Of a stretch of DNA of 21,304 nt, positions 1 through 9,798 are shown one piece after another. Numbering within the stretch: position 1 is the first letter of the stretch; the number at the start of each line of letters is the position of its first letter. The position numbers were made by a program, and so were the translations under genes. The stretch is from Chara braunii (Eukaryota > Streptophyta > Charophyceae > Charales > Characeae), in assembly GCA_003427395.1 (NCBI GenBank), contig BFEA01000024.1, forward strand, positions 1,469,443 to 1,490,746, in the 5' to 3' direction. Below the pieces are notes generated by a model. It saw nothing but the letters and a program-made list of their open reading frames with translations, searched no databases and was not told the origin of the DNA.

Positions 1-480
1 GTGTGGTGCAGCATGATGTGGAACCAAGCCCAAAGTGGCCCCCCCCCGCTTCTTGAATAAAAAAAAAATACATATATTCCTTAATATATATGAAAACCAA
101 AACATTCATGCGCACTTCTTAGCGGCCTAGTGCGGGTTTGGTGGGTGGTGAAGCAAGATATGGATCCAAGTGCAACGAGAAGCTCCCCGCCTACCCTGCT
201 GTACAAAAAAAATAAAATATTCTCGACTATTCTTTAGAAAAAAAAAAATTGTTCATGCGCACTTCTTATCTGCCACATTTTGGGTTTTGGGTGTGGTGCA
301 ACATGATGTGGAACCAAGCCTGAAGTGGGGGGAGGGGGGGGCGGAGCCCCTCCCCCCCCGCTACTTGAATAATAAAAAAAAAACCCATATATTCCTTAGT
401 ATATATATAAATCAAAACATTCATGTGCACTTCTTAGCGGCCCGGTGCAGGTTTGGTGGGTGGTGAGTCAAGATCTTGAC
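1..480. repeat. Satellite-like tandem repeat, units of about 145-165 bp
   Basis: The block starting gtgtggtgca at 1 recurs at 291, and the two copies align to about 159 and 473. A shorter period sits inside it: the phrase ttcatgcgcacttctta (one base varies) occurs near 108, 252 and 418, each followed by a G/T-rich stretch and an A-run. The array therefore holds one partial and about three further units, alternating between two variants. Homopolymer C, G and A runs are embedded. I see no coding potential. The array begins before the window, so its full length is unknown. It may be a genomic satellite or the repetitive end of the neighbouring element. Confidence 0.8.
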
Positions 481-700
481 ACAATGTTCATGATTGACTA
501 GCCTCTCCTCTCTTTTAGGTGTGGGCATTGCCCGCACTGCCCGCACCACGGGCGCTAAGGCAGTATATATATATAGGATTATGTTTTGTCAAGGAAACAA
601 ATGATCGTGAACCTTGTTTATACCCGTCCAACGGGCGTTTCAATGGGGATTCGAAGCGGATTCAACGCTGGATGAATCTTTCAACGTGGATCCCCCGTTG
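481..700. other. Unassigned stretch with a perfect inverted repeat
   Basis: No gene is visible here. A perfect 11-bp inverted repeat has its left arm cggattcaacg at 657-667 and its right arm at 696-706, with a 28-base loop. A GC-rich stretch with internal complementarity (gggcattgcccgcac) lies near 523-553, followed by a short TA run. The position between the satellite and the gypsy relic suggests the decayed 5' end of that element. I found no LTR and no primer-binding site. Confidence 0.4.
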
Positions 701-1480
701 AATCCGTTTTTGGACACACATGCGTATAGTGCTTGAGTCGGATAGTGAGGATTCAGACTTTGAAAGAGAGTCTGTATCAAGTATCCTTTGCATAATAGAG
801 GACTTGATGAGAAAAATGAGAAAATACCAACGATTCTGGTCCTGAGGAAGTAAAGTTATGAAATGCTGAACTCCCCAAGGTGTTCTTATACGATTCTGGT
901 CCTGATGTGGTGGAAGGGCAACAAGGGTACCCAGAGGTAGCGACGGTGGCATCGGCATTAGGGTCCGGAATGACCTTTAGGCCCCCGACTTGGAAGGGTA
1001 CACCAGGCAGCGAGGACGAGAGCACAAAACAAGGCCATCCCGTGTCAAGCACCTCCTCGGAAGGAGCATGAAGCGGAACGAAGAAAACAGTTGTGGAAGT
1101 TCCGGATGAAGATGGGATGAAGAGGATAAAAGGCTCCGGAAGGAAGAAGCTAACCAGGTGGAGCAGAGAGACAGAATGAGAGAAGTTGAGAGGGAATTCG
1201 AGCTGAGTCAACGAGATGACGCTCAAAATAAAAAGAAGTATGAGGTTCAACTCGAAGAGAGATTTGATGTGGAAAGAATGGTGGATCGATTGTTAGAAAA
1301 GAGATACCCTGCCCCCCTCCCGAAAGCTACGAGATGAACTAAACGGGTGTCTGTCAAAAACGTTGGTGTTGAATGTCCACTAGGGAATTATACTTCCCAG
1401 AGAGGTTAAGTGGGCTGAGACAGATACCAAAGCAGACTAGAAGTGTGCTCATATGAGTCGGTGGACCTGGTGGTAAGAAG
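700..1480 (+). pseudogene. Gag C-terminal/linker relic with charged coiled coil
   Basis: An open stretch at 880-1071 encodes a Gly/Pro/Ser-rich segment with no recognised domain. A second open stretch at 1122-1337 encodes about 70 residues dominated by Glu, Arg, Lys and Gln, with motifs such as RMREVEREFELSQRDD and VERMVDRLLEKRYP. It is very likely an alpha-helical coiled coil. This position just before the protease fits the C-terminal part of gag. The phrase cgattctggtcctga occurs twice, near 831 and 891, which looks like a small duplication. Frameshifts separate the pieces. I see no CCHC knuckle here. The assignment rests mainly on position. Confidence 0.55.
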
Positions 1481-1486
1481 TTAAAA

Positions 1487-2152
1487 GTGTACCGTGATGG
1501 TAGATATGGGCGTGAAAATGAACATCATCAGGGAAAGGGAGACACAATTGGATTGGGAATGGACAACGGTCGAGCAGACTGTAACATCTTGCATAGAGCC
1601 AATTGTAAGGTTGTGCTCTGTGGGACGACCTTAAATGTGGTCGTCAAGATTGAAAAGGTGAACGTCAAAATTTGCTTCTTCGTTATGCTTGACGTGGTGC
1701 AACCCATCCTGCTGGGGAGATCGTTCCTTTGTCAAATTGGAACTTTTATCTTCAACACACATGACAGAACAATAATCCTAATCATTTGTGATCCGGCCTG
1801 TAGTAACTATGAAGTGATTACTTGCCGCAACACGAACGCACAAAGTGTGAGGAATCGACCTAACCTAGACTCATTTATTATTGAAGAATCCGGGAACGAA
1901 CGGTGGAGGTTAGTTGCGGAGTTGGAAAGGGAAGAGCGTCCGGAAGTGTTGTCCCTAAGTCTATCCCACATCAATAAGGCCATGAAAATGATCACGACCT
2001 ATGAGTTGGCAGACCTTGAGGCAATCAGGGTTTTAAAGGAGCAATTTACGGAGAGTCCTCAAGCAAGGGAAGTGCAGTTAACTTCTTGGCTTCCTAAAAA
2101 AGTGGGAGACCCTGCCCTGACGCAGACCCGGAATGTAAGTCGGTCTTTTTAG
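1487..2152 (+). pseudogene. Retropepsin-like aspartic protease relic (gypsy PR)
   Basis: This 221-residue open frame carries the features of a retroviral-type aspartic protease, which cleaves the gag-pol polyprotein. Residues 25-34 read MDNGRADCNI, in the place of the usual D-S/T-G active-site motif. The Asp (codon 1562-1564) is kept but the next residue is Asn, so the site is DNG. Further on, VMLDVVQPILLGRSFL is the typical strand and 'hILGR-F-L' end of the fold. The tail (about residues 110-221) is a charged linker toward the RT. The start codon is simply the first Met of the surviving frame and is probably not a real initiator. The family is clear, but the enzyme is probably inactive. Confidence 0.75.
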
Positions 2153-2169
2153 AGAACGACTTAAACAGG

Positions 2170-3330
2170 GTTCCCAAAGGCGGTACAAACCAATACATAA
2201 AAAATGTTGCTCAGTTTCCGTACTCGTTACTGAAGAAGAAAAGGCATTACGAGCAGAGAGTGGATTGATACGGCGAATGCATGAGCAAGGTGCAATTGAG
2301 TTGTGCCGTATCAATAGTGAAAACGAAGGGAAGTTGGTATATCGAGCCTGATTTTCTCCTGCCCCAAGAACAGGCATCAATGATGAAACTAATGAAGAAG
2401 AGACATCTCTCGTACGCCTTTAGCGACGACCAACACGGGAATTTGGATGTGGATAAAATCTTAATCATTCGGATTCATAGCGTACTACATGAAACATGAA
2501 ATCTGCGAGGCGCATGATACCCCAATCCTGACGAAAAAAAAAAGGTGCTTGACTATTTGGATGGTAAGATGCGGATGCAGGTTGCTGATTTATCTAGTGG
2601 ACCATATGTATCACGATTGTTCTGTTGTGTCAAACCAAATGGAACGCTGTGATGGGTTCAACATTTGCAGCGACTAAATGTTGTAACAGTGTCTGATGAG
2701 GGAGGTTTGGCTAACGCGGACGCATTGTTGAAATCATGTGCACGAAGACCTATAATTTCGCTTCTAGACTTTTATTTTAAGTATGATTAATACCACGTTT
2801 ATCCGCCAGATAGACCTATAACGACTATGCATACATCGAGAGGGCTAATTCACATGAATGTCGTTCCTCAGGGATAAACTAACGGCGTGGCGATGGTCCA
2901 AAGGCATATGATCTGAGTCATGCAAACAATCCGTCCACATTAACCCTATATTGATGATTTGGTGGTAAAGAGACCAAAGGAGAAGAAGGAAGACGAGGTT
3001 GTGTAAGGAATTAGCCATTTCGTCAGGGAACATATTCATGACCTTGAAAAAAAATCTTGATCTTGTTATAAGAGCATAACCTCATTGCAAGTGAGTGAAA
3101 ATCAAGACTCTGCATGAAGGAAGCTACAATTTTAAGGATTGTCTGTGACGAGAATGCTCGCCGATCAGACACAAAAAAGACGAACAACTTTATCGAATGG
3201 TTTGTGTCACTTTGTTCAATCACTGATGTTCGAAACTTCCTCAACACATGCAGATCTTGCAGGAGTTTTATTAAAGTTTTGCCACTGGGACAAATAATTT
3301 AAGAAAGTTGGTACGTAAGAACCAATAGTG
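2170..3330 (+). pseudogene. Ty3/gypsy reverse transcriptase relic
   Basis: The RT copies element RNA into cDNA. Reading across frames, recognisable landmarks appear in order: LDYLDGKMRMQVADLSSGPY near 2545, VKPNGT near 2630, an LQRLNVVTVSDEGG stretch near 2665, motif A as LLDFYFKYD with its Asp at 2767-2769, PPDRPITTMHTSRGLIHMN near 2802-2860, and the catalytic YIDD at 2947-2958. An ITDVRNFLNTC stretch near 3220 matches the connection region that follows gypsy RTs. All three catalytic aspartates are readable, but stops and frameshifts interrupt the frame repeatedly. The pieces 2281-2499, 2489-2677 and 3114-3302 are the longest open fragments. Confidence 0.85.
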
Positions 3331-3399
3331 GGTTTGGAGAGAAGATCAAAAGAAGGTTATAAATGGGCTAAGGGAAGAGTTTAAGGAAGGAGGATTGAT

Positions 3400-3830
3400 A
3401 TTGGGGGCGCCAGATTATGAGGCTACTTAGACTAGGTTTTTCATCATCGAGGCGGATGCAAGACCAATTGCCTTAGGAGGGATTCTAATTCAGGGAGGTA
3501 TCAAGGCACGAAGATACCGCTTAGATTTGAGAGTCGAACCTTGAATAGAACTGAGAGGAACTACTCCCAGTTTAAGGAGTCTTTTGTGGTTCTCTATTGC
3601 CTAATGATCTTCCACAACTATATCTTTGACAAAAGGTCCATACTGAGGGTGGATCCCACCGCCCTTGCTTTTTCTCTAAAAAACTATACTCCATCGGATC
3701 CAACTGTCGCTCGATGACTCACATACATTTGAATGTTTAACTTTGACTTGGAGAGGGTTCTTGGGAACAAGAACAAAGTGGATGGGTTGAGTCGCATCAA
3801 TTGGGACAAGGCGAAGGAAAAGTAAAATTG
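3400..3830 (+). pseudogene. Gypsy RNase H relic
   Basis: RNase H degrades RNA in the RNA-DNA hybrid during reverse transcription. FIIEADARPIALGGILIQ is the first strand and active-site Asp (codon 3455-3457) of the gypsy RNase H domain, where 'TDAS-ALGAVL' is usual. Downstream, in other frames, the sequence still shows an NYSQFKES-like segment near 3560, and a VDPTALAFSLKNYTPSD-like segment near 3650. Near 3785 a decayed 'NKVDGLSR' end of the domain is readable. At least three frame changes and several stops are needed to read it. The region 3830-4280 continues as a charged, degenerate linker to the integrase. Confidence 0.75.
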
Positions 3831-4279
3831 AAGATACGCCTTCAGTTGATGGATTATTTGATCAGGAAGAAAATGTTTGCCTTCATATCAACACTTGGTC
3901 ACTACAAATGTCAAATTGTCTTGGCAGAGCCATGCGTATAGCTCCACACAGGTATGAACGGAGGACAAATTTAATCCTGAAGCATTTTAAAGAGGATCTA
4001 TGGGAAAGCAAAGACGTTCAATGGATGATATAGTTGGTATTGGAAGGGACTCGTGGTCTAGCCGAGGAGGTACGGGTAATAGAGGAAAGACTCACTCAAG
4101 TAGAAAAACACAAAGAATTGATGGGAGAAATGTATCTGGCACAAAGAACTGATAGGAGAAATGTATCTCCTCACGAACACCTTTTGCAATAAGGAACCAG
4201 CTGGAAGGATCGTCTAGATCTGGCTCAAAACGGAGAAATAGCGTTAGTAAGTCAGGATGACGAGTTCGAGGATAGAGAG

Positions 4280-5161
4280 ATGAAAGAAGTATTTCGTGTA
4301 GAAGAATACGAAGGAGTTTATCTTGAGTTGGGGTTGCTCCTTTCCTGTGAGCTAAGAAGTAGAGATGCGAGTAACAAACCTTTAAAGTTAAAACCACGAT
4401 TTTTGGAAAGAGGTTGTCATCTTCTTATGAAGCAGCAAGTAGGGAACTCCAAGAGGGTTGTGTGAGGCAAAAATCGACAAATTGATGTCCACGCAGCCCT
4501 ACATGATAGTATGGAAGGTAGGTATTGAGAGATAAATGCTCAACTTATCAAGATAAGTGAGCTCATTGAGGAGGCAAATCAGAGATGATTATAAAGTATT
4601 GCAGATCGTGTATACTTTGTCTGAAAAAAATCATCCCAAAGGCCGGTAGAGCCGTTGCGTCCCAGACTGGAAAGGGCAACTGTCCATCTTAACCTACTAT
4701 TTATGTCATTTGGAGACGAAGGGTATAATTACGTTCTCGATGCACAATATAATTTTTCTGGGTTTGCGAATGGTAGGACCATCCGCGTGAAGACCGGCAA
4801 GACATTACCAAACTCTATTGAACTATACTATCTTCGTTACCCTTTCGTCAAGGTGTTTGTGATGGACAGAGGATCAGAGTTTACCTGTGTAAAGGTGCAA
4901 GCCTCGCTGACAAGATATGGTGTAGTAACTAACTATACCACAACCGCGCATCCTCAAGCAAACGCATTGGTTGAGAGAGGTCATAGACCTATCATGAATC
5001 TTCTGGCCAAATGGATTGAGGGTATACCCAATCAATGGTCGAAATATCTCAAGACGACCTTCTTTGTAGAGAACATCACTATCAATAGAACAACTAAGTA
5101 TGCGTCTGCGCATGCTTTGGGTATGGGCAGCATGCAACCTTTACTATTGAAAATTTCTTGA
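4280..5161 (+). pseudogene. Gypsy integrase relic with first catalytic Asp replaced by Asn
   Basis: Integrase inserts the cDNA into the chromosome. The N-terminal part (4280-4465) is a charged linker ending in a GNSKRVV-like motif. The zinc-binding region follows in broken frames, with CRSCILC readable near 4600. The catalytic core is one open frame, 4655-5161 (168 residues). HLNLLFM stands where HLDLL is expected, so the first Asp of the DDE triad is Asn (codon 4691-4693). FVMDRGSEF gives the second Asp (residue 71), and PQANALVERGH gives the Glu (residue 107), exactly 35 residues apart as in D,D35E integrases. The missing Asp should abolish catalysis. Confidence 0.9.
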
Positions 5162-5560
5162 AGACTTGGAGGTGTCAAGACCTTCAAACGAACCTATCAT
5201 TTGAGAGTTGCTTGACATCCCAGCATGACAAATGCGAGCTATTGACGAAAGCATTCGAAAAGCGTCAAGCCGCGTACAAAATACTTGCTTGAATGATAAG
5301 ATCCGCTAAGATCAAGTGACGTGCGTACAAAAAGAGCCCTTAGCAGTAGGAGATGTGGTCTTAATGTACGATTCCTCACTGGAAAAATAGTGGTCGAAGA
5401 AGCTCGACAAAAGGTGGTTGGGTCCATCAAGGATAGTGAGATATGGGGATTTGGGAACTTATCAAATTGAAGAGCTAGATGAGACAGAATGAAAGGATTG
5501 AGTGTTAAGAACGAGATTGAAAAATTTTGTGGCACAAGAAGAGGTGAGATAAAGATAGAG
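5162..5560 (+). pseudogene. Post-integrase C-terminal domain relic
   Basis: In one frame near 5360-5550 the sequence reads DSSLEK, stop, WSKKLDKRWLGPSRIVRYGD, then GTYQIEELDE, two stops and TRLKNFVAQEE. This matches the SH3-like DNA-binding region with the 'RWxGPYxV' signature that follows the integrase core in many gypsy elements. The region 5162-5360 between it and the core is readable only in short pieces. It marks the 3' end of the recognisable pol gene. Confidence 0.65.
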
Positions 5561-5652
5561 TTAAAAAAAAAAGGTAACATATTTTCATTGATAAAGGATC
5601 TATTAAACAAAAAAAAGGTAGCATATTTTCATTGATAAAGGATCTATAATAA
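5560..5652. repeat. Two-copy A-rich tandem duplication
   Basis: An A-run followed by ggtaacatattttcattg and ataaaggatctat occurs once from about 5563, and again about 43 bp later with one base changed (gtagc for gtaac). The pair lies right after the last pol-like coding sequence. In a gypsy element that is where the polypurine tract and 3' LTR start are expected, but neither can be confirmed here. Confidence 0.8.
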
Positions 5653-5692
5653 AAAGCGTTTTGTGTGAATGGTAATGTGTATCATGGTATTA

Positions 5693-5703
5693 GATATATA
5701 TAG
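5693..5703 (+). promoter_or_regulatory. TATA-box-like sequence upstream of gag-like relic
   Basis: The string gatatatatag lies about 70 bp before the ATG at 5769 that opens the gag-like frame. It would suit a Pol II promoter inside a decayed LTR. TA-rich strings are common in this window, so the call is weak. Confidence 0.2.
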
Positions 5704-5768
5704 AAGCGATGTTTGGTGTGTATTAGAGCATGAACAAGATGTGTGATTATTAACCTTAGTCTGCCTCT

Positions 5769-6610
5769 ATGTTTGTTTACTCCCTTGTGTGCTTGTCGTT
5801 TCCCTCGTTTGTTTGTGCAAGTCTGACTTTCGAAGACAGTCATGCTGAGAGGTGGGAGGGAGAGGTGGCCATAAGGGGGGCCTTTTGGGGCTATTGGAGG
5901 CGAGGGACAATGAGAGTCATTCAGGAGGGAACATACATTATATATGACGATGGGGATATATAGCACTTCTTGAATGACTTGTCGAGCCACGCAACCGCGA
6001 TATCGTAGACAGTCTCAGAGATGATACAAAGGTTGAAAGGAGTTGGACAGTGTGAGGAGCCGATCGCACCGATCAAGAGAGAGGCATAAACATGGCAGGA
6101 GGTAGAAATAAGGATGAGGGCATTGAGGTCGTCTCCTTTGGGAATTGATAGGCTGCCTATCCGCCTGACTACTTAGAATGTGGACAAGTTTCTCTCTGCA
6201 TTCGAAAAGTTTGTGAGGGACCTGGATATTCTGCATGAGGAGTGGCTGCAGGCTGTAACCCTATGGACCAGGAGAGTTGAGCGACCACTTATCAAAAAGA
6301 TTCGCGACCAAGCTCGCGACCTAGGAGGGTTGCAGGGCTCGATTGAGGAGTTATTTTCCTCGCCCTACTCCATGACGCTCCCCAATGAGAGTGGGGACAT
6401 GTAGGAGTGAGATACTACATGAGAATGAAATGAGACTTAATTGCCATGTGCGCAGAGTGAGGGAGAGAGCAGCTGCGAGGAGAGACGAGGAATCTCAACC
6501 ACGACTTGTTGCAGAGTTGGACCAGTACCTCGAGTGTAAACTGCGACTCGTAAATTTAAACGTTTTATTGGAGGGATGCTCGAGTCACAGACCCAGGTTT
6601 TGCAAGTGAG
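5769..6610 (+). pseudogene. Gag-like relic downstream of integrase
   Basis: One frame from 5769 through several stops reads as a gag-type capsid protein: MRVIQEGTYIIYDDGDI near 5910, then HFLNDLSSHATAIS and MIQRLKGVGQCEEPIAPIK near 6020. WQEVEIRMRALRSSPLGIDR follows near 6093, and NVDKFLSAFEKFVRDLDIL from 6178. A shift then leads to an Arg/Glu-rich helix, VRRVRERAAARRDEESQPRL, and LVNLNVLLEGCSSH, ending near 6609. Helical, charged sequence with repeated EF/FEKF-like segments fits the capsid of plant and algal gypsy gags, but I cannot name a family. Its place after pol and on the same strand is odd. It may be the start of a second, tandem element or a separate 3' ORF. Confidence 0.55.
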
Positions 6611-6619
6611 ACATGAGAG

Positions 6620-7497
6620 GTGTAAAAAAATGAATAAAACGAAATCATTCTCACAATGTAATCTCCAACAAAAGTAAAGTTGAAAAAACACTAATAAGCA
6701 ATTCACATAACAATATATTTTTATATAAATTAAATAAACAAAACAAAATGCAATTTCTAGTGATAATAAAATTAAAGAAACATGAATATCGAACAAACAC
6801 AAGAGAAATGAACAATCCAATCCAAGTTTACAGCGACGAAAATGAACAAAACAAATACAACCTTCCATAAAGATTATTCATTTTCTTAATATTTTTCTTC
6901 ATCACAAACGTTATTTTAGTGATAACAACTCATAATAAGTTTTCAGGGGACATTTTACTTTATCGTTTTTTGACGAACGACCCTCATTAAGATTTTTAGG
7001 TAAATACAGTATATGAAGATCTTTGTTTGTGAATGCATTGTACAAAGTTTTTTAACAAACAATTCGCATTACATGATTTTTCAATGAACGCCCAAAAATG
7101 TATTTTTTTACATATATAATTGCACGATATGAAGCGCTTTTTGTAGAGGAGTAACAATAATTTTTTTCTTGCGAATGCACTATATATGAAATAGCTTCTA
7201 CAACCCCTTCACACTTTTTTTTTTTCAACGAATTTGACACAAAATCTTAATCACTAAACACAACATTAAAGAAACTCTCGACAATACGAGATGCGTGAGG
7301 GTTTTTTTTTTTTAGACCCACCACTCGACTTTTTTTTTCAGCGAACACACCATATTAAACCTTTTTGTTCGACTAATACTGATATAAAACATTTTTAGCA
7401 AAACATCATATAACGAGTTTTCGAGGAACATACATCATATAAGGTTTTTGTTTTCAGCGAACACGACCTCCAAAGTTTTTTTTACAAAGCAACATAG
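6620..7497. repeat. AT-rich stretch with degenerate ~30-bp minisatellite
   Basis: No gene is visible. From about 6940 to 7497 a loose unit of 27-33 bp repeats: a run of 5-10 T, then a form of cgaac or gcgaaca, then a catatta- or catataag-like end. Clear examples are tttttttcagcgaacacacc near 7330 and ttttcagcgaacacgacc near 7452; most other units are heavily diverged. The block ends exactly at the target-site duplication of the PLE, so the PLE seems to have landed at its edge. 6620-6940 is AT-rich with no repeat I can define. Confidence 0.55.
7485..7497. repeat. Target-site duplication, left copy
   Basis: The 13 bases caaagcaacatag here are identical to 13247-13259. They lie directly outside the two ends of the PLE, as expected for staggered cleavage and repair on insertion. 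Confidence 0.85.
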
Positions 7498-8159
7498 AGA
7501 GAGAGCATTAAGGAAAATACACGACATCATATCGCGACAACAGGACATGACATTGCGACACACCACAAAGACGGTTGTAGAGTCACAAAAGTCGAATTAC
7601 AATCGCCCGTAGCTCAGGAAAGCACGCAACAATCAACATGAAGCACACTATTTAACATGTCCCACCATCGTCCACCCCCGTTCCCACATGCGTTCCACAT
7701 GCTAACGTGCTAACAATGTGTCGAAGGCACAAAGGGGTCAAACCCGCGTCAACCAGTTCCTTATGTAGATTGGTGATCTTGAAGGTCAAAGTCCCCTGAG
7801 CCCTTTGAACTCGGGTCCGGCCCTTCGGAACAACGAAACGAATAAACGGGCGAAAAATACCAGGTTACCGGTTCGACGCCCAAGGACCTCCTCATATTAA
7901 GCAAAAACCAACTTCTTCCCCGAGTACGAACGGGTTATCTACGTACATGGTTCAAAACCAACATCAAAGTCTTAATCTAAGACCCTATTCTAGGAAACAC
8001 CGAGCAAACAAACAAGCAACAGGTCACTGGTTCGAGGCCAAACATTCTACTCACACTAAACCAAACAAAAAAATTTCCCCCAGGGTACAAACGAATAAGC
8101 TACATGTGCAGTTCAACATCCTATCCTGGGATTATCCCCAAGTCCCCACAAACAAAGCA
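7498..8159 (-). repeat. Downstream pseudo-LTR (3' UTR) of the PLE
   Basis: This block of about 660 bp is repeated in the same orientation at 12586-13246, starting at gagagcatt (7501 and 12586) and ending near cacaaac (8153 and 13246). Between 7741 and 7800 only three of 60 bases differ from the other copy. It begins about 100 bp after the end of the RT frame (8260), so it is the 3' untranslated part of the main copy. In PLEs such repeats come from head-to-tail partial tandem copies and not from LTR-type template switching. Confidence 0.9.
7870..8120 (+). repeat. Four tRNA B-box-like motifs at 79-81 bp pitch, left pseudo-LTR
   Basis: ggttcgacgcc (7870), ggttcaaaacc (7949) and ggttcgaggcc (8029) each fit the Pol III B-box consensus GGTTCRANNCC. 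A weaker agttcaacatc stands at 8110. The starts are 79, 80 and 81 bp apart. The stretches following 7870 and 8029 resemble each other along their length, with shared forms of ctcacactaa, a cttccccgag/ttcccccag stretch and gtacaaacg. An older duplication of about 160 bp is therefore visible. The motifs lie on the strand opposite to the PLE genes. No matching A box stands at tRNA distance, so I do not call tRNAs. Confidence 0.55.
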
Positions 8160-8259
8160 TCCTTTGGTTCAAATTCGGCAGCAAAATCCTATTTTACAAT
8201 CATCCCATGGTCCCTACAAACAAAGTCGCAAACAAACCCAAGCTACTCCGGAGTGCTGG

Positions 8260-9798
8260 TCAAAAGTTCAGCCAACAGCTTCCAGAGGTTCTCTTATCAC
8301 GAGCAAAGTTATTGAGAGCTCGATCAAAATAGAAACTTGGGTACCTTCTTCTCCGGAGTTCCATCCGAATAAGGATCAGGGCATCGACCATTTCGGAGGT
8401 TTCCATAGAATTCTGATCTATACAATGCAGTGCGCTGACGATGAATGTGAGCTTAGCCTTCTTACATGTCCACGACTCAAAGTCCTAGAAAATGCGGAAT
8501 GTCAATTCAAAATCCAACAACAGTTCCTTTTCGTTCTTCATTTTTTGGCAACATCCAAGGTAAGGGAAACTCTCCTGCACGCTGAGTTTGCAGCCCAAGA
8601 AATCCCAGTAACCTTCGCTCGTGTCTGTTCTCTTCAGTGTCAGTTCTTCGTCGTAGCACCTCTTGAATTTTGCTAAGATCTTCTCAGCACGCACCTTCGA
8701 GTCAGGTTTGCGGGCATTATAAGCCACAAACATAGAAGCGTCATCAACAAATCTCAACCCGCCTACCAACCTCCGCTGATTTCCGAGTGGGATCAAGAAA
8801 TCCCATTCCACCTTCACACACATCAAGCAAGCGAGAGGCGGACTAGAGGATTTTCCCATGTGTATGCCAACTAATTGCTGCAGAATGTAACTGCTTGCCA
8901 CCGTAAAACAGTGCTTCAAGACGAACTGCTGAATCACTTCGAAACTCAGAAATGCATAACCATCGAACTTAATCACATCGGCTCAGTTTCCATCCCCTCC
9001 CTCTCCTTTTCACGAACACGCCGGACCTCCCACGTGACCTATGCCACCACACACTCCATTTGACTGACCGCTCAATCGTTGTGTGCGGAAGTTTGCCTAA
9101 ACATATCTTTGATAATATACAATCCCGCCAAAATCCGCACATTACTACATGCTCACCGCATTTTCGCATTCAATGCATGCAGCCTCCCCTTCATCTCCCC
9201 CACTGATCTCAAATTAAAGTGCCGACTTGCTGGAAGGCCGAACAACATGCCGTTCGGCGCTTGCGCAATCTTCTTACACAACAAAATTGAAGGCTCCTGG
9301 TAAGTTGGGCAAACCGACCGATATTTCTCAGTGTCCATGTGCTTGGGCAGTGAGTATGCCACACTAAGTTTTCCGTCGTTCTTTCATTTCCCAAGCTGTT
9401 TGAAGTCGCCTTGCTGGAAGTTCATACGCCATTCCCGAAGGACTTGTCCCTCTTCCTTCCATATGATCCTGTATACGTCATTTGAAATGAAAGTACTTCG
9501 TATAGCTTCCACATAAGTGGCCTGGCACCGGGATTCCTATCCAGGGTAATACAAACCAGCCCATCAAGGTCCTATTTCAGGCGTACGACGTCGGCCATAT
9601 CAGTCCCATCAACTAACCTCAAGTCATCGACACAATTCCTAACATCTACTGCTGAAATTTCGATATTCTCTAGAGATACTCCTAGCTAATCAATCGTTCG
9701 GAAAGCAACACCCATCTCCTGGGCGAAACGTTGTTTCGTACCATCGGTCCTCTCGCGAGAAACATTCTTCGCGTTCCTGGCGACTGGCGGATAGCCGC
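8260..9798 (-). pseudogene. PLE reverse transcriptase relic
   Basis: This telomerase-related RT would prime cDNA from nicked target DNA. In coding order: LDGLVCITLDRNPG (9527-9571); AYSLPKHMDTEKYR with the 'LPK' motif (9362 down); AQAPNGMLFGLP and HFNLRSVGEM; motif A as IIKDMF with its Asp at 9105-9107; a frameshift right after it; GKLPHTTIERSVKWSV. Then come VIKFDGYAFLSFEVI, motif B as VGIHMGKSSSPPLA (near 8868) and the catalytic FVDD (Asp codons 8740-8745), with LTLKRTDTSEGYWDFLG after it. The frame runs through one TAG (8485) to a TGA at 8260, ending in a YFDRALNNFARDKRTSG thumb-like segment. About 79 residues separate motifs A and B, where telomerases and N-terminal-EN PLEs carry an insertion-in-fingers domain. 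At least three frame changes are needed. Confidence 0.9.

Larger units (their letters stand above)
700..5560 (+). mobile_element. Decayed Ty3/gypsy-type retrotransposon, gag-pol relic
   Basis: On the plus strand, in the order expected for Ty3/gypsy, lie a gag-like coiled coil, an aspartic protease, RT with YIDD, RNase H, integrase with D35E spacing and a post-integrase domain. The reading frame changes many times and is crossed by many stops, so the polyprotein is fragmentary. The RNase H before integrase order separates it from Ty1/copia. No pair of LTRs could be identified on either side. The boundaries are therefore those of recognisable coding sequence and not of the element. Confidence 0.9.

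Noticed and set aside
2690-2700. ctgatgag, a hammerhead ribozyme core string
   Set aside because: It falls inside the gypsy RT coding relic, and no matching gaaa core or stems stand at the right distance. No hammerhead was seen in the PLE repeats either.
700-5560. LTRs around the gypsy relic
   Set aside because: I compared 1-700 with 5560-6620 and 6620-7500 for shared sequence and saw no convincing pair.
7605-7625. cccgtagctcagg, like a tRNA D-arm and A box
   Set aside because: The nearest B-box motif is about 250 bp away, and no cloverleaf can be drawn. The right copy at about 12705 reads cccatagctcagg with the same problem.
8104-8676. 190-codon open frame on the plus strand
   Set aside because: It runs antisense across the end of the PLE RT and its 3' repeat, has no motif, and overlaps another plus frame. 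The minus strand explains the sequence.
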